Notes under the pieces: generated by a model
Told to the model about the DNA's origin: nothing
Databases searched by the model: none
What the model saw: the letters and a program-made list of their open reading frames with translations, nothing else
Origin: Bacteroidota bacterium
GTDB taxonomy: Bacteria; Bacteroidota; Bacteroidia; Palsa-965
Direction of reading: 5' to 3'
NCBI GenBank assembly: GCA_020402865.1
Contig: JADBYT010000002.1
Location: forward strand, 248,001 to 312,000
Length of the DNA: 64,000 bases
Made by a program: the position numbers and the translations under genes
Part shown: piece by piece, positions 54,696 to 63,568 of the stretch
How positions within the stretch are numbered: the stretch's first letter is position 1
Layout: the number at the start of each line of letters is the position of its first letter

Positions 54696-55825
54696 CAGGC
54701 GGCTTCAACTGATGTGAGCTGGCGGGTTTTGGGCTTAAGCTGCGCCTGCTTTTTGTTGTGGCGGCGCTTAATAAAAATGGGTGTAAGCATAAGAAGTATG
54801 CTGGCGGTGCCGGTAATAATAAATGCAGTTGTTTCATCAAGCAGGCGTGTGCCAAAAGCTACACCCATTACAGCCAGCGTACCGCTGTAAATGCTAATTA
54901 CCGTGCTTTTGTGCGAAAATCCGCTGTCGATAAGCAGGTGATGAAGGTGATTCCGGTCGGCCGAAAAAGGCGATATACCTTTAATGGCGCGGTAAATGAA
55001 AATGCGCAGTGTGTCGGTAAGCGGATAAACCAAAATAGCAAGCACGGTTACCGGCGATACAAGTTCTTTAATGACCAAAGGTGTGTTTTCCTGCGGCACA
55101 AACTCTACCAGCTTAATGGCCAGAATACTCATAATAAGGCCAATGCTGAGTGAGCCGGAATCGCCCATGAAAATTTTGGCGGGCGAAAAGTTGAAAAACA
55201 GAAAAGCCGCCAGCGAACCCGCCAGCGAAAACGAAAGAAGCGCCATTACCAGATCGCCGCCCAGCATGAAAATTGTGCCGAATGCCGCTGATGCAATAAG
55301 CCCCACACCTGACGCAAGGCCGTCAACCCCGTCAATGAGGTTAAATGCATTGACTACTACAATATAGGTAAACAGCGAAAGGAAGATACTCGCCCAAAGC
55401 GGAATATCATAAATGCCAAACAGGCCGTGTAAACTGCGGATGCGGATTTCAGCCATCAGCACCAGAATCATTCCCACAATAATATGCGCCGCCAGTTTTT
55501 TAATCGGCGCGGTTCCCACAATATCATCTTTAATTCCTACAAAAAACAGCATGAGCAACGTGGCCACTACATACTGAAAATCTTTCACGCCCCGGATCAG
55601 ACCGTCATACTGATTGATGCCATTTGGGAACCAGAGGGAAACGGCAAAAACAGTAGCTGCGAAAATGATAATTCCGCCAATGGTGGGCACCACCCGCTTA
55701 TGCAGTTTGCGTGCTTCGCCCGGCTCGTCGAACAGGCGCTTCAGAAACGCCACTTTAATTAACGAAGGCGTAACCAGAAGCACCACAAAGAATGATGTTA
55801 AAAATGCCAGTATAAGATGCTCCAT
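54695..55825 (-). CDS. WecA/MraY-type undecaprenyl-phosphate sugar-1-phosphate transferase
   Basis: 376 residues from the ATG at 55825 (MEHLILAFLTSFFVVLL), about eleven helices. Family motifs: RKLHKRVVPTIGGIIIF, FFVGIKDDIVGTAP (DD pair), NAFNLIDGVDGLASGVG, and KIFMGDSGSLSIG; RNHLHHLLIDSGFSH at the end is the HHH-type motif of WecA-like enzymes. It transfers a sugar phosphate to the C55 lipid carrier, starting O-antigen or capsule synthesis. It sits between two RemB/Wzi-like genes. Confidence 0.93.
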   Translation of the reverse strand: MEHLILAFLTSFFVVLLVTPSLIKVAFLKRLFDEPGEARKLHKRVVPTIGGIIIFAATVFAVSLWFPNGINQYDGLIRGVKDFQYVVATLLMLFFVGIKDDIVGTAPIKKLAAHIIVGMILVLMAEIRIRSLHGLFGIYDIPLWASIFLSLFTYIVVVNAFNLIDGVDGLASGVGLIASAAFGTIFMLGGDLVMALLSFSLAGSLAAFLFFNFSPAKIFMGDSGSLSIGLIMSILAIKLVEFVPQENTPLVIKELVSPVTVLAILVYPLTDTLRIFIYRAIKGISPFSADRNHLHHLLIDSGFSHKSTVISIYSGTLAVMGVAFGTRLLDETTAFIITGTASILLMLTPIFIKRRHNKKQAQLKPKTRQLTSVEAA

Positions 55826-56042
55826 AGCGTGGTCAGGTGGGCGTTTGGTGTTGCTTATACGAAGCAACTTATTAACAGGTTGTACACAAATGTAAGATTC
55901 TTTATTACGACCAATTTCTTTTTTCGTTCGACGGGTGTTAATTCCGGTTGGATGGAAAGGGAAACACCCTTAATTACTTGAGTTGGTGATTGCAATAAAA
56001 TACGTGAAAGCAGTGAGTCCGGTTTGGCAATTTCAGCCGGGG

Positions 56043-57740
56043 TCAGAAGAAATCGTAGTAAATATTGCTGAGCGAAGTTCTCAGGGCCACGCTGAAAAGG
56101 GTTTGCGCGTTGTTGGTGGAGTTGTTTGTTACATTGCGGGCGGTGAGTCCGGCACTTACGTTGAGGTTGCTGGCGTAGCTTATCATCCAGCCAATGCGGG
56201 CATCGAGGTAGTTGAGTCGTGTGTTGGAGGGCAATAAGGTGGTGGCAGTGTTGTCGCTCAGGAAAGGCCATTGGCCAAAGTTCTGGCCGTTTGTGTTTGC
56301 TTCTAAGGTGGCCGAGGTGGCTCGCACATGCACGAAGAAATCGCCGATTTTGTATTGCAGGCTGCCGGTAAACTCGCTGAAACCTGCGCCCAGCGGGTGT
56401 GCCAGCGGCTGGCCGTAGTGTGTCCACGATTGGGCGGCATCGGCAGTGGCGTAGGAGTAGGGCATTACGCGGTTGTACTCGGCCTGTATGTAAAGGTGTT
56501 TAATGGTAAATGTATTGAACGATTTAAGCCCTGCCTGCCAGCCCATTTTCCTTGTTATGCTGTTGTTGCCCAAATTGTCGAGCATAAACTGGCCGTAAAG
56601 AGAGGCTGTTTTCAATATATCCACCCGCAGGTTCAGCCCCAGCATATAATTGCGGGTGCTGTTCATGCCCTCGGCGGCCGGGCCAATGCCGGGCAGCGGG
56701 TTCCAGAATAAAAAGCCGGTGTTTACCCGGTTTGCCGAGTCGGCCGCATTCCACATTACGCCCTGAAAGAAGCCGAGTTCAAAAATACGTGCCGGCCGCC
56801 AGCTCAGCATTTGAAACGAGGCAGGCTTTTTCTGGAACAGCCGCTCGGTTTGGGGTGGTACCGGCGAAATGCTTTGCAAATTGGTAAGCACGGCATACAA
56901 GCTGGTAAACTGAAACTGCGACTTTTTCCCAAACCATGCCGTGAGCCGTGCATACGGGTAGTTGAAACTATTGTCAGACAGCAGCAGCGAGCGGTAGCCA
57001 TCGCCCACAAAATGCTTGCCGTGGCCAGCCTGCACATTCAGCCATTTTGCCGCTTTTACAGATACATAGCCCGATGCCATGGCAAAGTCAAAGCCTGTTG
57101 TATCGAATGTTTTCCAGCGGCCCTGCCCCGGAATAACCAGTGTTTTGCGGGCGTAGGCATCAATAAACTCCGGCATCATGGCCTGGTTTTCCTGAAACGA
57201 GGTTTCGAACGATATACGCCGGCCAATATCGCCACGGGCCGTTACACCGCGGGTGTTTATCCAGAATGTGCCGCTGCCGGTGCTGTCTGTGGCACTGCCC
57301 GCCTGCAAATTGAAAAGCGGGTCGATATATAGGTTGAATGCTGGCTCACCATCTTTGGCCGGGCGTTCAACCTGCAGCAAACTGTTTTGATAATGCCAGC
57401 GTTTGAGCCAGTTTCCAAAGCCGGGGCCATTGGCCGCCTGCTTCTGGTGGGCATTGTTCAGTGTAATGGTTTTACGCACCGGCATGCCGTTTTCAATCCA
57501 GGGTTTCATGCTGGTATGCACCGGCATTACCAGCGAAACCGATGAATCGGCGGCAATAATGCTTTGCAGTTGCGGGTCGTGAATGAAAGGCCTTAGCCCG
57601 GAAGGAATGAGCAGGCCACGATTTCTTACCATTTCTGCCTCGGTTTCCTGCATCCATTCAAAATTGAGCGGCGAAACCGATTGTTGTGCGCGCAAAGAAC
57701 ATGCGGCTAATACAAACAGCAAAACGAAGAAATGTTTCAT
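56043..57740 (-). CDS. RemB/Wzi-like outer membrane barrel protein (2)
   Basis: 565 residues; signal MKHFFVLLFVLAACSLRAQQ. WLNVQAGHGKHFVGDGYRS and LLLSDNSFNYPYARL match the paralogue at 53100-54695 in position and pattern (HFxGxGYRSLxLSD). Barrel strands follow to the terminal YYDFF. A gap of about 217 bp separates it from the transferase gene, so it may be in a separate transcript. Surface polysaccharide or gliding role by family; specific function unknown. Confidence 0.78.
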   Translation of the reverse strand: MKHFFVLLFVLAACSLRAQQSVSPLNFEWMQETEAEMVRNRGLLIPSGLRPFIHDPQLQSIIAADSSVSLVMPVHTSMKPWIENGMPVRKTITLNNAHQKQAANGPGFGNWLKRWHYQNSLLQVERPAKDGEPAFNLYIDPLFNLQAGSATDSTGSGTFWINTRGVTARGDIGRRISFETSFQENQAMMPEFIDAYARKTLVIPGQGRWKTFDTTGFDFAMASGYVSVKAAKWLNVQAGHGKHFVGDGYRSLLLSDNSFNYPYARLTAWFGKKSQFQFTSLYAVLTNLQSISPVPPQTERLFQKKPASFQMLSWRPARIFELGFFQGVMWNAADSANRVNTGFLFWNPLPGIGPAAEGMNSTRNYMLGLNLRVDILKTASLYGQFMLDNLGNNSITRKMGWQAGLKSFNTFTIKHLYIQAEYNRVMPYSYATADAAQSWTHYGQPLAHPLGAGFSEFTGSLQYKIGDFFVHVRATSATLEANTNGQNFGQWPFLSDNTATTLLPSNTRLNYLDARIGWMISYASNLNVSAGLTARNVTNNSTNNAQTLFSVALRTSLSNIYYDFF

Positions 57741-57799
57741 GCGGAGGTGGTTCGGCTCGTTATACTGGCTAAGCTGGACGGAAGTTTCGGTTTTCGGGC

Positions 57800-58534
57800 T
57801 TACAATAGTATTGTTTTTACGGCAATTCCTGCCAGCAACGCCATGCCGAAACTTAACAGCGTGCCTATGAGTACATATTCTGTCTGTCTGCGCAGTAAAT
57901 CATTATTTACCGGCGATTCCGATTTTTCCCTGAAACGGATAATTGATTTTGCGGCAATCAGCAAACCGATTGCTTCGTACTGATTTACCAATACGAGTGT
58001 AAATGTAATGGTACGTTCGCTTATACCTATCCACATGCCTGCATTGCTCAGTGTATCGCCGCCAAGTGTATCGGCTATTTTATCATACCAGATTTTTATG
58101 CTTTTTGCAATTATTATCCGCGCCACCCAGATTACAAACACATAACCGGTAATTATGGCCAGAAAATTTCTGTTGTTTGCCAACCGTTCAATATGCTCTC
58201 CCAACTGCGTCATTATTGCCATCTGAGTATCATTGCCCATATATACCCAGCAGAAAAGCAGTACAAGCAAATGCAGAAACTGATCGATATAAAAATAAAT
58301 CAGTTTATCGGCCTTATAACTTTTCCATAAATCAATACCCGTGTGCGTAATCAATACCGCAAAGAGCACGATAAAATTTCCGGTAAATATTCCTGCCAGA
58401 ATACCCGCAATGGCACCATGCAGGTACAGATAAACCGATTTATGTTTTTTTTCGTTACGGTCTTTCACCCATTTGCCCGGCTGTAACACAAAATCGGTGA
58501 GCAGGTGGCTGAGCAGCAATTTCAGAAAGAGCAT
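57800..58534 (-). CDS. DUF3307 membrane protein
   Basis: 244 residues, about six helices. The DUF3307 pattern is present: LLLSHLLTDFVLQPGKWV, LHGAIAGILAGIF, ITHTGIDLWKSY and YFYIDQFLHLLVLLFCW. His and Asp residues at the membrane edge are conserved in the family but no reaction is known. It follows the SatD gene by ten bp; SatD-DUF3307 pairs are recurrent, so they probably work together under the operator array upstream. Confidence 0.85.
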   Translation of the reverse strand: MLFLKLLLSHLLTDFVLQPGKWVKDRNEKKHKSVYLYLHGAIAGILAGIFTGNFIVLFAVLITHTGIDLWKSYKADKLIYFYIDQFLHLLVLLFCWVYMGNDTQMAIMTQLGEHIERLANNRNFLAIITGYVFVIWVARIIIAKSIKIWYDKIADTLGGDTLSNAGMWIGISERTITFTLVLVNQYEAIGLLIAAKSIIRFREKSESPVNNDLLRRQTEYVLIGTLLSFGMALLAGIAVKTILL

Positions 58535-58544
58535 GATGCGGTGT

Positions 58545-59282
58545 TTAAATTTCCTGAGCCAGCATTTCGCGCGAAACGCTGATTGATTTTTTAAGTAATT
58601 CCCAGTTTGCCGAACTTATTCGCTGGCTCAGCGAGGGTTGTGTGATTCCGAATTTGTTTGCCAGATCGCTTTGCTTTATTTCCTTATTCCCGGCTTTCAG
58701 CAAGGCAAGCACTACTTCGGCCTGATTAAACGACCAGCCTTTAATAATATGATCCACATACTCGCAAATCAGTTCAAGCGATTTTTGTGTGGCGATATGT
58801 TTATCTGTGGTAATGGAAAGATTTCTGTCTTTTAAAAGCGCATCAAAACCCCGCCCTGAATTATGAAAGGCAGTGCCGTCTGATTCAGACAGCTTTTTCG
58901 CTTTGTAATTGATATCACCTATTCCTATGCTCAGCCTCGCATCGGTTATCAGTACACCATCCCGTATCTCTTTCCCGCCTGCATTTACAAATACATTTCG
59001 CCCCGTCTTTTTCTTTTTCCTGTCGGTGCTTTTTTTTACTTCCACACCCGGCTTAAGAATTGTTTTTAAAAAGCACCTGATGTAAACTGCGGCAAACAGG
59101 GCATCTTTATATTCATGCACAATTACCTGAAATGAATCGCCCCGGGTAATTTCCAGATTTGTTCTTGCTTTGGCAGTAAACACAAGGCACTCTTTGAGCT
59201 TTTGGGCCAACAACGCCCTTTCCTGCCCATCTTTGAGTTTTGATGATCCTGTTATGTCTCCGGTAATTACGGCAAACGGCAT
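58545..59282 (-). CDS. SatD family protein with C-terminal helix-turn-helix
   Basis: 245 residues. The N-terminal two thirds carry the SatD pattern (MPFAVITGDITGSSKL, LEITRGDSFQVIV, RLSIGIGDI), which resembles a nucleotide-cyclase-like fold. The last 60 residues are a helix-turn-helix (IKQSDLANKFGITQPSLSQR), a likely DNA reader. The ATG at 59282 is only about nine nt from the predicted transcription start. Five palindromes overlap and flank the promoter, so autoregulation is likely. The signal sensed is unknown. Confidence 0.85.
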   Translation of the reverse strand: MPFAVITGDITGSSKLKDGQERALLAQKLKECLVFTAKARTNLEITRGDSFQVIVHEYKDALFAAVYIRCFLKTILKPGVEVKKSTDRKKKKTGRNVFVNAGGKEIRDGVLITDARLSIGIGDINYKAKKLSESDGTAFHNSGRGFDALLKDRNLSITTDKHIATQKSLELICEYVDHIIKGWSFNQAEVVLALLKAGNKEIKQSDLANKFGITQPSLSQRISSANWELLKKSISVSREMLAQEI

Positions 59283-59296
59283 GAATTTATTTTTTT

Positions 59297-59328
59297 CAAA
59301 TATAGGTAAAAAAGCCTATAATTCAAAA
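59297..59328 (-). promoter_or_regulatory. satD promoter
   Basis: On the minus strand TTTTG at 59328-59324 and TATATTTG at 59304-59297 are 19 nt apart, an excellent -33/-7 match. The first operator palindrome fills the spacer and touches the -7 box; the -33 element sits in the 8-bp gap between operators 1 and 2. Confidence 0.8.
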
Positions 59329-59475
59329 TATAGGTAATTTATTCTATATTTTAAAATCCTGCGCTTTCGCAGAAAGCGCAAAGGTGCCGGTTTTCAGTAT
59401 ATAGGTAATTTATTCTATAATTATAAATATAGGTAAAAAAGCCTATATTTATTTTTATAGGTAGTTTATTCTATA
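59301..59475. promoter_or_regulatory. array of five 20-bp operator-like palindromes
   Basis: Copies start at 59301, 59329, 59400, 59428 and 59456. Copies 1 and 4 are the palindrome TATAGGTAAAAAAGCCTATA; copies 2 and 3 are TATAGGTAATTTATTCTATA; copy 5 has TAG for TAA. Spacing is 28 bp within each group, with 8-bp AT-rich gaps. Between copies 2 and 3 lies a perfect hairpin TGCGCTTT-CGCAG-AAAGCGCA. The layout fits cooperative binding of a dimeric regulator, most simply the SatD helix-turn-helix. Confidence 0.8.
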
Positions 59476-59492
59476 TTTCTGGAATGCCCCGG

Positions 59493-60053
59493 TTAGCGCA
59501 GCTTTTCCCAGGCTTCGCGGGTAATTCTGAAAATAATTACCGGATCGCCTTTGTGCAGGGTTTGTTTGTCGGGCTGCATGCCGTTGGCAAGTGCGGTGCG
59601 CTGCGAGGCAACATTATCTATATGCACAATGGAAATGAGCGAGGGACTGAAATTATTTTCAAACGCATAATCGCGGCATTTTTGGGCAGCTTCGGTGGCA
59701 AAACCTTTTCCGCGAAATGCAGGCATGAGCGAGTAGCCGATTTCGAGCTCTTCAATTTCATCTACCGTTTGCACCAGCAGCCCGCATTGCCCCACAAATT
59801 CATTTTTCTGTTTTTCAATCAGGGCATTCATCCCGCCCAAATCATTGGCGTAACGGAAATTCACTTTATCAAACCAAACCTCAAGATTTTCTTCGGCCGA
59901 TTTGATGTCATTCACATTGAAAATGTATTTCAGGGAATCAGGATCACGGCAAAACTCCAGCCAGCATATCCGGTCTGTTTCTTCTAATCTGCGGAACAGC
60001 AGGCGGGCGCTGGTTTCTCCTTCTAGTGAGAAACGAAATGTTTTTTCTGCCAT
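59493..60053 (-). CDS. RimJ/RimL-type GNAT acetyltransferase
   Basis: 186 residues from ATG 60053 (MAEKTFRFSLEGETS). It contains LLFRRLEETDRICWLEFCRD, EIGYSLMPAFRGKGFATEAAQ (acetyl-CoA loop) and HIDNVASQRTALANGM. Substrate unknown. It starts 13 bp after the fcl stop and is the last gene of the cysQ-gmd-fcl run, ending before the SatD operator array. Confidence 0.88.
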   Translation of the reverse strand: MAEKTFRFSLEGETSARLLFRRLEETDRICWLEFCRDPDSLKYIFNVNDIKSAEENLEVWFDKVNFRYANDLGGMNALIEKQKNEFVGQCGLLVQTVDEIEELEIGYSLMPAFRGKGFATEAAQKCRDYAFENNFSPSLISIVHIDNVASQRTALANGMQPDKQTLHKGDPVIIFRITREAWEKLR

Positions 60054-60065
60054 GTCGTTGTGCAA

Positions 60066-61043
60066 TTAAGCTTCGCGCAGCACGTGGTTGCCGGCCAGTT
60101 CCTGATCAAAAAGTGGCTTTACATCGGTGTACACACTTCGCAAACCGGTTTCGAGGTCGATGCGGTGCGCCCAGCCCAGTGCGTGCAGGCGGCTCACATC
60201 GGTAAGTTTACGCGGCGTACCATCGGGCTTGCTGGTGTCGAAACGAAGTTCGCCGGTAAAGCCTACAATGCTGCTGATGAGTTTTGCCAGATCGCCAATG
60301 CTTATGTCGGAACCGGTGCCGATGTTGAGGAAGCCGGGTTCGTTCCAGTGGTTCATTACAAACACACAGGCATCGGCCATGTCATCCACATGCAAAAACT
60401 CGCGCAGCGGTGTGCCGGTGCCCCATATTTCGGCGTATGCAGCACCTGTGGCTTTGGCGGTGTGAAACTTGCGCAGCAGCGCAGGCATTACGTGCGAGTT
60501 GTGCAGGTCGTAGTTGTCGTTGGGCCCGTACAAATTGGTGGGCATCACCGATACGAAATTGCAGCCGTATTGTGCGCGGTAGGCATCACACATTTTTATG
60601 CCGGCAATTTTGGCAATGGCGTAGGGTTCGTTGGTAGGTTCAAGCAGGCCGGTGAGCAGCGCATCTTCCTGAAGCGGCTGCGGTGCCATTTTCGGATAAA
60701 TGCAGGTGGAGCCGAGGAAGAGCAGTTTTTTCACGCCATGCACATGCGCGGCATGAATTACGTTGGCCTCAATCATGAGGTTTTCGTAAATAAAATCGGC
60801 GCGGTAGGTGTTGTTGGCCACAATACCGCCCACTTTGGCGGCGGCCAGAAATACAAACTCCGGTTTCTCAGCTGCAAAGAAATCATTTACCGCAGCCTGG
60901 TTGCGCAGATCAAGTTCTTTTGATGTGCGCGTGATGATATTTTTGCAGCCGTTTTGTTGCAGCCGCCGCACAATGGCCGAGCCCACCATGCCGCGATGCC
61001 CGGCCACAAATATTTTCGATTCGGTGCTTAGCTGTGTGCTCAT
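60066..61043 (-). CDS. fcl: GDP-L-fucose synthase
   Basis: 325 residues. The NADP-binding start is [19 protein letters not shown], then [35 protein letters not shown] and the catalytic [11 protein letters not shown] (YxxxK). [23 protein letters not shown] is diagnostic. It epimerises and reduces GDP-4-keto-6-deoxymannose to GDP-L-fucose (also called wcaG). It follows gmd by three bp, so both steps of the pathway are coupled. Confidence 0.97.
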   Translation of the reverse strand: MSTQLSTESKIFVAGHRGMVGSAIVRRLQQNGCKNIITRTSKELDLRNQAAVNDFFAAEKPEFVFLAAAKVGGIVANNTYRADFIYENLMIEANVIHAAHVHGVKKLLFLGSTCIYPKMAPQPLQEDALLTGLLEPTNEPYAIAKIAGIKMCDAYRAQYGCNFVSVMPTNLYGPNDNYDLHNSHVMPALLRKFHTAKATGAAYAEIWGTGTPLREFLHVDDMADACVFVMNHWNEPGFLNIGTGSDISIGDLAKLISSIVGFTGELRFDTSKPDGTPRKLTDVSRLHALGWAHRIDLETGLRSVYTDVKPLFDQELAGNHVLREA

Positions 61044-61046
61044 GGC

Positions 61047-62135
61047 TTACTCGTGAAAGTGAGATACGGTGTGGCCGCCGTCCATCAGATAGCGGTCGCG
61101 CTCAAAGTGTTTCAGGTCAGACTGCACCATTTCGCGGCAAAGTTCCTGCACGGTGGCTTTGGGTTCCCAGCCAAGCACGGTGCGGGCTTTGGTGGCATCG
61201 CCCACAAGAAGATCTACTTCAGCCGGACGGAAATACTGCGGATCAATTTGCACCAGCACTTCGCCCGAGGCAGCATCCACACCTTTTTCATCCACACCGC
61301 TGCCTTCCCAGCGCAGGGTAATGCCGGCTTCGGCAAACGACCAGTTTACAAATTCGCGCACCGAAATTTTTATACCGGTAGCCAGCACATAATCATCGGG
61401 CTTATCCTGCTGAAGCATACGCCACATGCCTTCCACATAGTCGCGGGCATGGCCCCAGTCGCGTTCGGCATCAAGGTTGCCGAGGTACAGTTTTTTCTGC
61501 AGGCCGAGTTTGATGCGGGCTGCGGCACGGGTAATTTTCCGGGTCACAAATGTTTCGCCGCGTATGGGGCTTTCGTGGTTAAACAAAATACCGTTGCAGG
61601 CATACATGCCGTAAGCCTCGCGGTAATTTTTAGTAATCCAGAACGCATACAGCTTGGCTACACCGTAGGGGCTGCGCGGATAAAAAGGTGTGGTTTCGCG
61701 CTGCGGAATTTCCTGCACAAGGCCGTAAAGTTCCGACGTAGAAGCCTGATAAAAACGCGTTTTGTTTTCGAGTTTGAGTATGCGTATGGCCTCAAGCAAA
61801 CGCAGGGTGCCTAATGCATCGGAATTGGCCGTGTACTCCGGTGTTTCGAACGATACTTTTACATGCGACTGTGCCGCGAGGTTGTAAATCTCGTCGGGCT
61901 GCACTTCCTGTACAATGCGAATGAGGTTGGTAGAGTCGGTAAGATCACCGTAGTGCAGCTGAAAAGGCTGGCCCTGCTCATGCCGGTCGTGGTAGAGATG
62001 GTCAATACGGTGTGTGTTGAAAAGCGAACTGCGGCGTTTAATGCCGTGTACTTCGTAGCCTTTCTGCAAAAGCAGTTCGGCAAGGTAAGCACCATCCTGA
62101 CCGGTAACCCCGGTAATTAAAGCAACTTTGGCCAT
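61047..62135 (-). CDS. gmd: GDP-mannose 4,6-dehydratase
   Basis: 362 residues from ATG 62135 ([20 protein letters not shown]); a longer frame upstream lacks homology. Further motifs: [31 protein letters not shown], the catalytic [16 protein letters not shown] and [20 protein letters not shown]. It makes GDP-4-keto-6-deoxymannose for fucose or related deoxysugars, probably for surface glycans. cysQ lies 31 bp upstream. Confidence 0.97.
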   Translation of the reverse strand: MAKVALITGVTGQDGAYLAELLLQKGYEVHGIKRRSSLFNTHRIDHLYHDRHEQGQPFQLHYGDLTDSTNLIRIVQEVQPDEIYNLAAQSHVKVSFETPEYTANSDALGTLRLLEAIRILKLENKTRFYQASTSELYGLVQEIPQRETTPFYPRSPYGVAKLYAFWITKNYREAYGMYACNGILFNHESPIRGETFVTRKITRAAARIKLGLQKKLYLGNLDAERDWGHARDYVEGMWRMLQQDKPDDYVLATGIKISVREFVNWSFAEAGITLRWEGSGVDEKGVDAASGEVLVQIDPQYFRPAEVDLLVGDATKARTVLGWEPKATVQELCREMVQSDLKHFERDRYLMDGGHTVSHFHE

Positions 62136-62166
62136 TTGCGCTGAGTAAGGAAGACAGGCGGCAAAT

Positions 62167-62973
62167 TTAATCAATTTCAGCCGCCGTAACGAGGAAGTGA
62201 GGATTGATGAGGTTTTGGCGGTTGTAGCGCAGTACACCGCCGTCGGGCCAGGTGCTTACGCGCGCGCCGCTTTCGAGTGCAATGATGTGGCCGGCAGCCG
62301 TGTCCCACTCGCTGGTAGGCGCAAAGCGCGGGTATGCGTGTGCTTTGCCTTCGGCCACCAGGCAGAATTTGAGCGAACTGCCCGAAGGCAAAAAATCAAC
62401 GCGCCCGAAACGGCGTTGTTGCATATTTACATACTGTTCTGTTTCGGGCGATGAATGCGAACGACTGCCGGCAATGGTAAACACTTCGGGCAAAGCTTGC
62501 AGGGGCAGGCGCAGAGCCGGGGTGAAATCTGGCGAATGCTGTGTGTGGGCAATGTGCACAAGCCAGGCACCTTCGCCTTTGGCGGCATAGTAAAACAAGC
62601 CTTTGGCCGGCGCATACACAATGCCGAACACGGGTGTGCCGTTTTCGCAAAGTGCTATGTTCACGGTAAATTCGCCGTTGCGCTTCACAAACTCTTTAGT
62701 GCCATCAAGCGGATCCACAATCCAGCATTGTGTCCATTTCGAGCGGTATTCCTCGTAAGGATGATTGGCGTCGTCTTCTTCGGTGAGAATGGGAATGCCC
62801 GAAGGAGCCAGATAACGCGAAATGATTTCGTCGGCAGCTTTGTCGGCCTGAGTAAGCGGCGTGTTGTCGGCTTTGTAATCTACTTCAAAGGCCGTGGTGT
62901 AAATGTGCAGTATTGCTTTGCCGGCTTCGTGTGCGGCGGTGAAGGCAGGTTTGTAGAGCGGGTTTTCATTCAT
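62167..62973 (-). CDS. cysQ: 3'(2'),5'-bisphosphate nucleotidase
   Basis: 268 residues, inositol monophosphatase fold. Metal sites: ILTEEDD (Glu-Glu), [19 protein letters not shown] (DPLDGT) and the later [15 protein letters not shown]. CysQ hydrolyses 3'-phosphoadenosine 5'-phosphate to AMP, clearing the by-product of PAPS use. The ATG overlaps the stop of the upstream toxin gene by four bases (ATGA). cysC at 22.2 kb would make the PAPS. Confidence 0.94.
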   Translation of the reverse strand: MNENPLYKPAFTAAHEAGKAILHIYTTAFEVDYKADNTPLTQADKAADEIISRYLAPSGIPILTEEDDANHPYEEYRSKWTQCWIVDPLDGTKEFVKRNGEFTVNIALCENGTPVFGIVYAPAKGLFYYAAKGEGAWLVHIAHTQHSPDFTPALRLPLQALPEVFTIAGSRSHSSPETEQYVNMQQRRFGRVDFLPSGSSLKFCLVAEGKAHAYPRFAPTSEWDTAAGHIIALESGARVSTWPDGGVLRYNRQNLINPHFLVTAAEID

Positions 62974-63254
62974 AGCGAATATTTTCTGTTGGCTCTGCGA
63001 AAATGAATGAATGCCACAAGTGAAAGTTTATCCCTGTTTTGTTTGTAGTAGATGTGGTAAGGGAATCGTGATAAATTTATTTTTCGGATCGAATGTGTAA
63101 CCGGCTTGCCACTTTCGGGGAAAGTGATCAGTGACTGTAGATTAACTTCAATATCATCGAGCAAACTTAATGCCAGAGCTTCATGTATATCGACGTAATA
63201 TTCAACAGCAGATTCAAGTTGTTTGGCGAATAGACGTGACTCAATAATCTGCAT
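62970..63254 (-). CDS. RelE/ParE-type toxin
   Basis: 94 residues from ATG 63254 (MQIIESRLFAKQLESAVEYY). Typical ParE pattern: FAKQL...AVEYY, LLDDIEVNLQSLITFPESGK, INLSRFPYHIYYKQ, LVAFIHFRR. It follows the antitoxin gene by 14 bp. Whether it poisons gyrase (ParE) or cleaves mRNA (RelE) is not certain from sequence. Its last bases overlap the cysQ start, so the pair has been placed at the head of the cysQ-gmd-fcl run. Confidence 0.85.
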   Translation of the reverse strand: MQIIESRLFAKQLESAVEYYVDIHEALALSLLDDIEVNLQSLITFPESGKPVTHSIRKINLSRFPYHIYYKQNRDKLSLVAFIHFRRANRKYSL

Positions 63255-63268
63255 AAAGCACGAAAGAA

Positions 63269-63532
63269 TTATCCGGCCTTGTTTTTTGAATGTGAAATTT
63301 CGGTTCTCAATCTGTTGAGGTGCGCATGCCAACTTTCAGTATGGATAGTTCCGGCCTCAATTTCCTGGTCAGCCTTTAGAATTGAGGCAATTTCATCAGG
63401 TGTTAAATCCTCGCTGGTTTCATTAATCATTGGTAATTGCTCGATAATAGCAGACAACATTTTCAACTGCTGTTCATCATCAATCGAATTGATATGGCGG
63501 ATTATTTCCTCTTTCAGTGATGCAGTTGTCAT
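63269..63532 (-). CDS. antitoxin of the RelE/ParE pair
   Basis: 87 residues from ATG 63532 (MTTASLKEEIIRHINSIDDE); a start six codons upstream is possible. Helical N-terminal part, then the DLTPDEIASILKADQEIEAG segment common in addiction-module antitoxins, and a basic C-terminus. It lies directly upstream of the toxin gene, the usual order. DNA-binding autoregulation is expected but no operator was identified. Confidence 0.8.
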   Translation of the reverse strand: MTTASLKEEIIRHINSIDDEQQLKMLSAIIEQLPMINETSEDLTPDEIASILKADQEIEAGTIHTESWHAHLNRLRTEISHSKNKAG

Positions 63533-63568
63533 GGCATAATTTTTAATCAACTAAAGTTACTGAATAAA

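Noticed and set aside
59301-59475. Possible CRISPR array (28-bp period)
   Set aside because: Repeats are internally palindromic, the gaps are 8 bp and AT-rich rather than variable spacers of about 30 bp, and a promoter lies within. Operators fit better.
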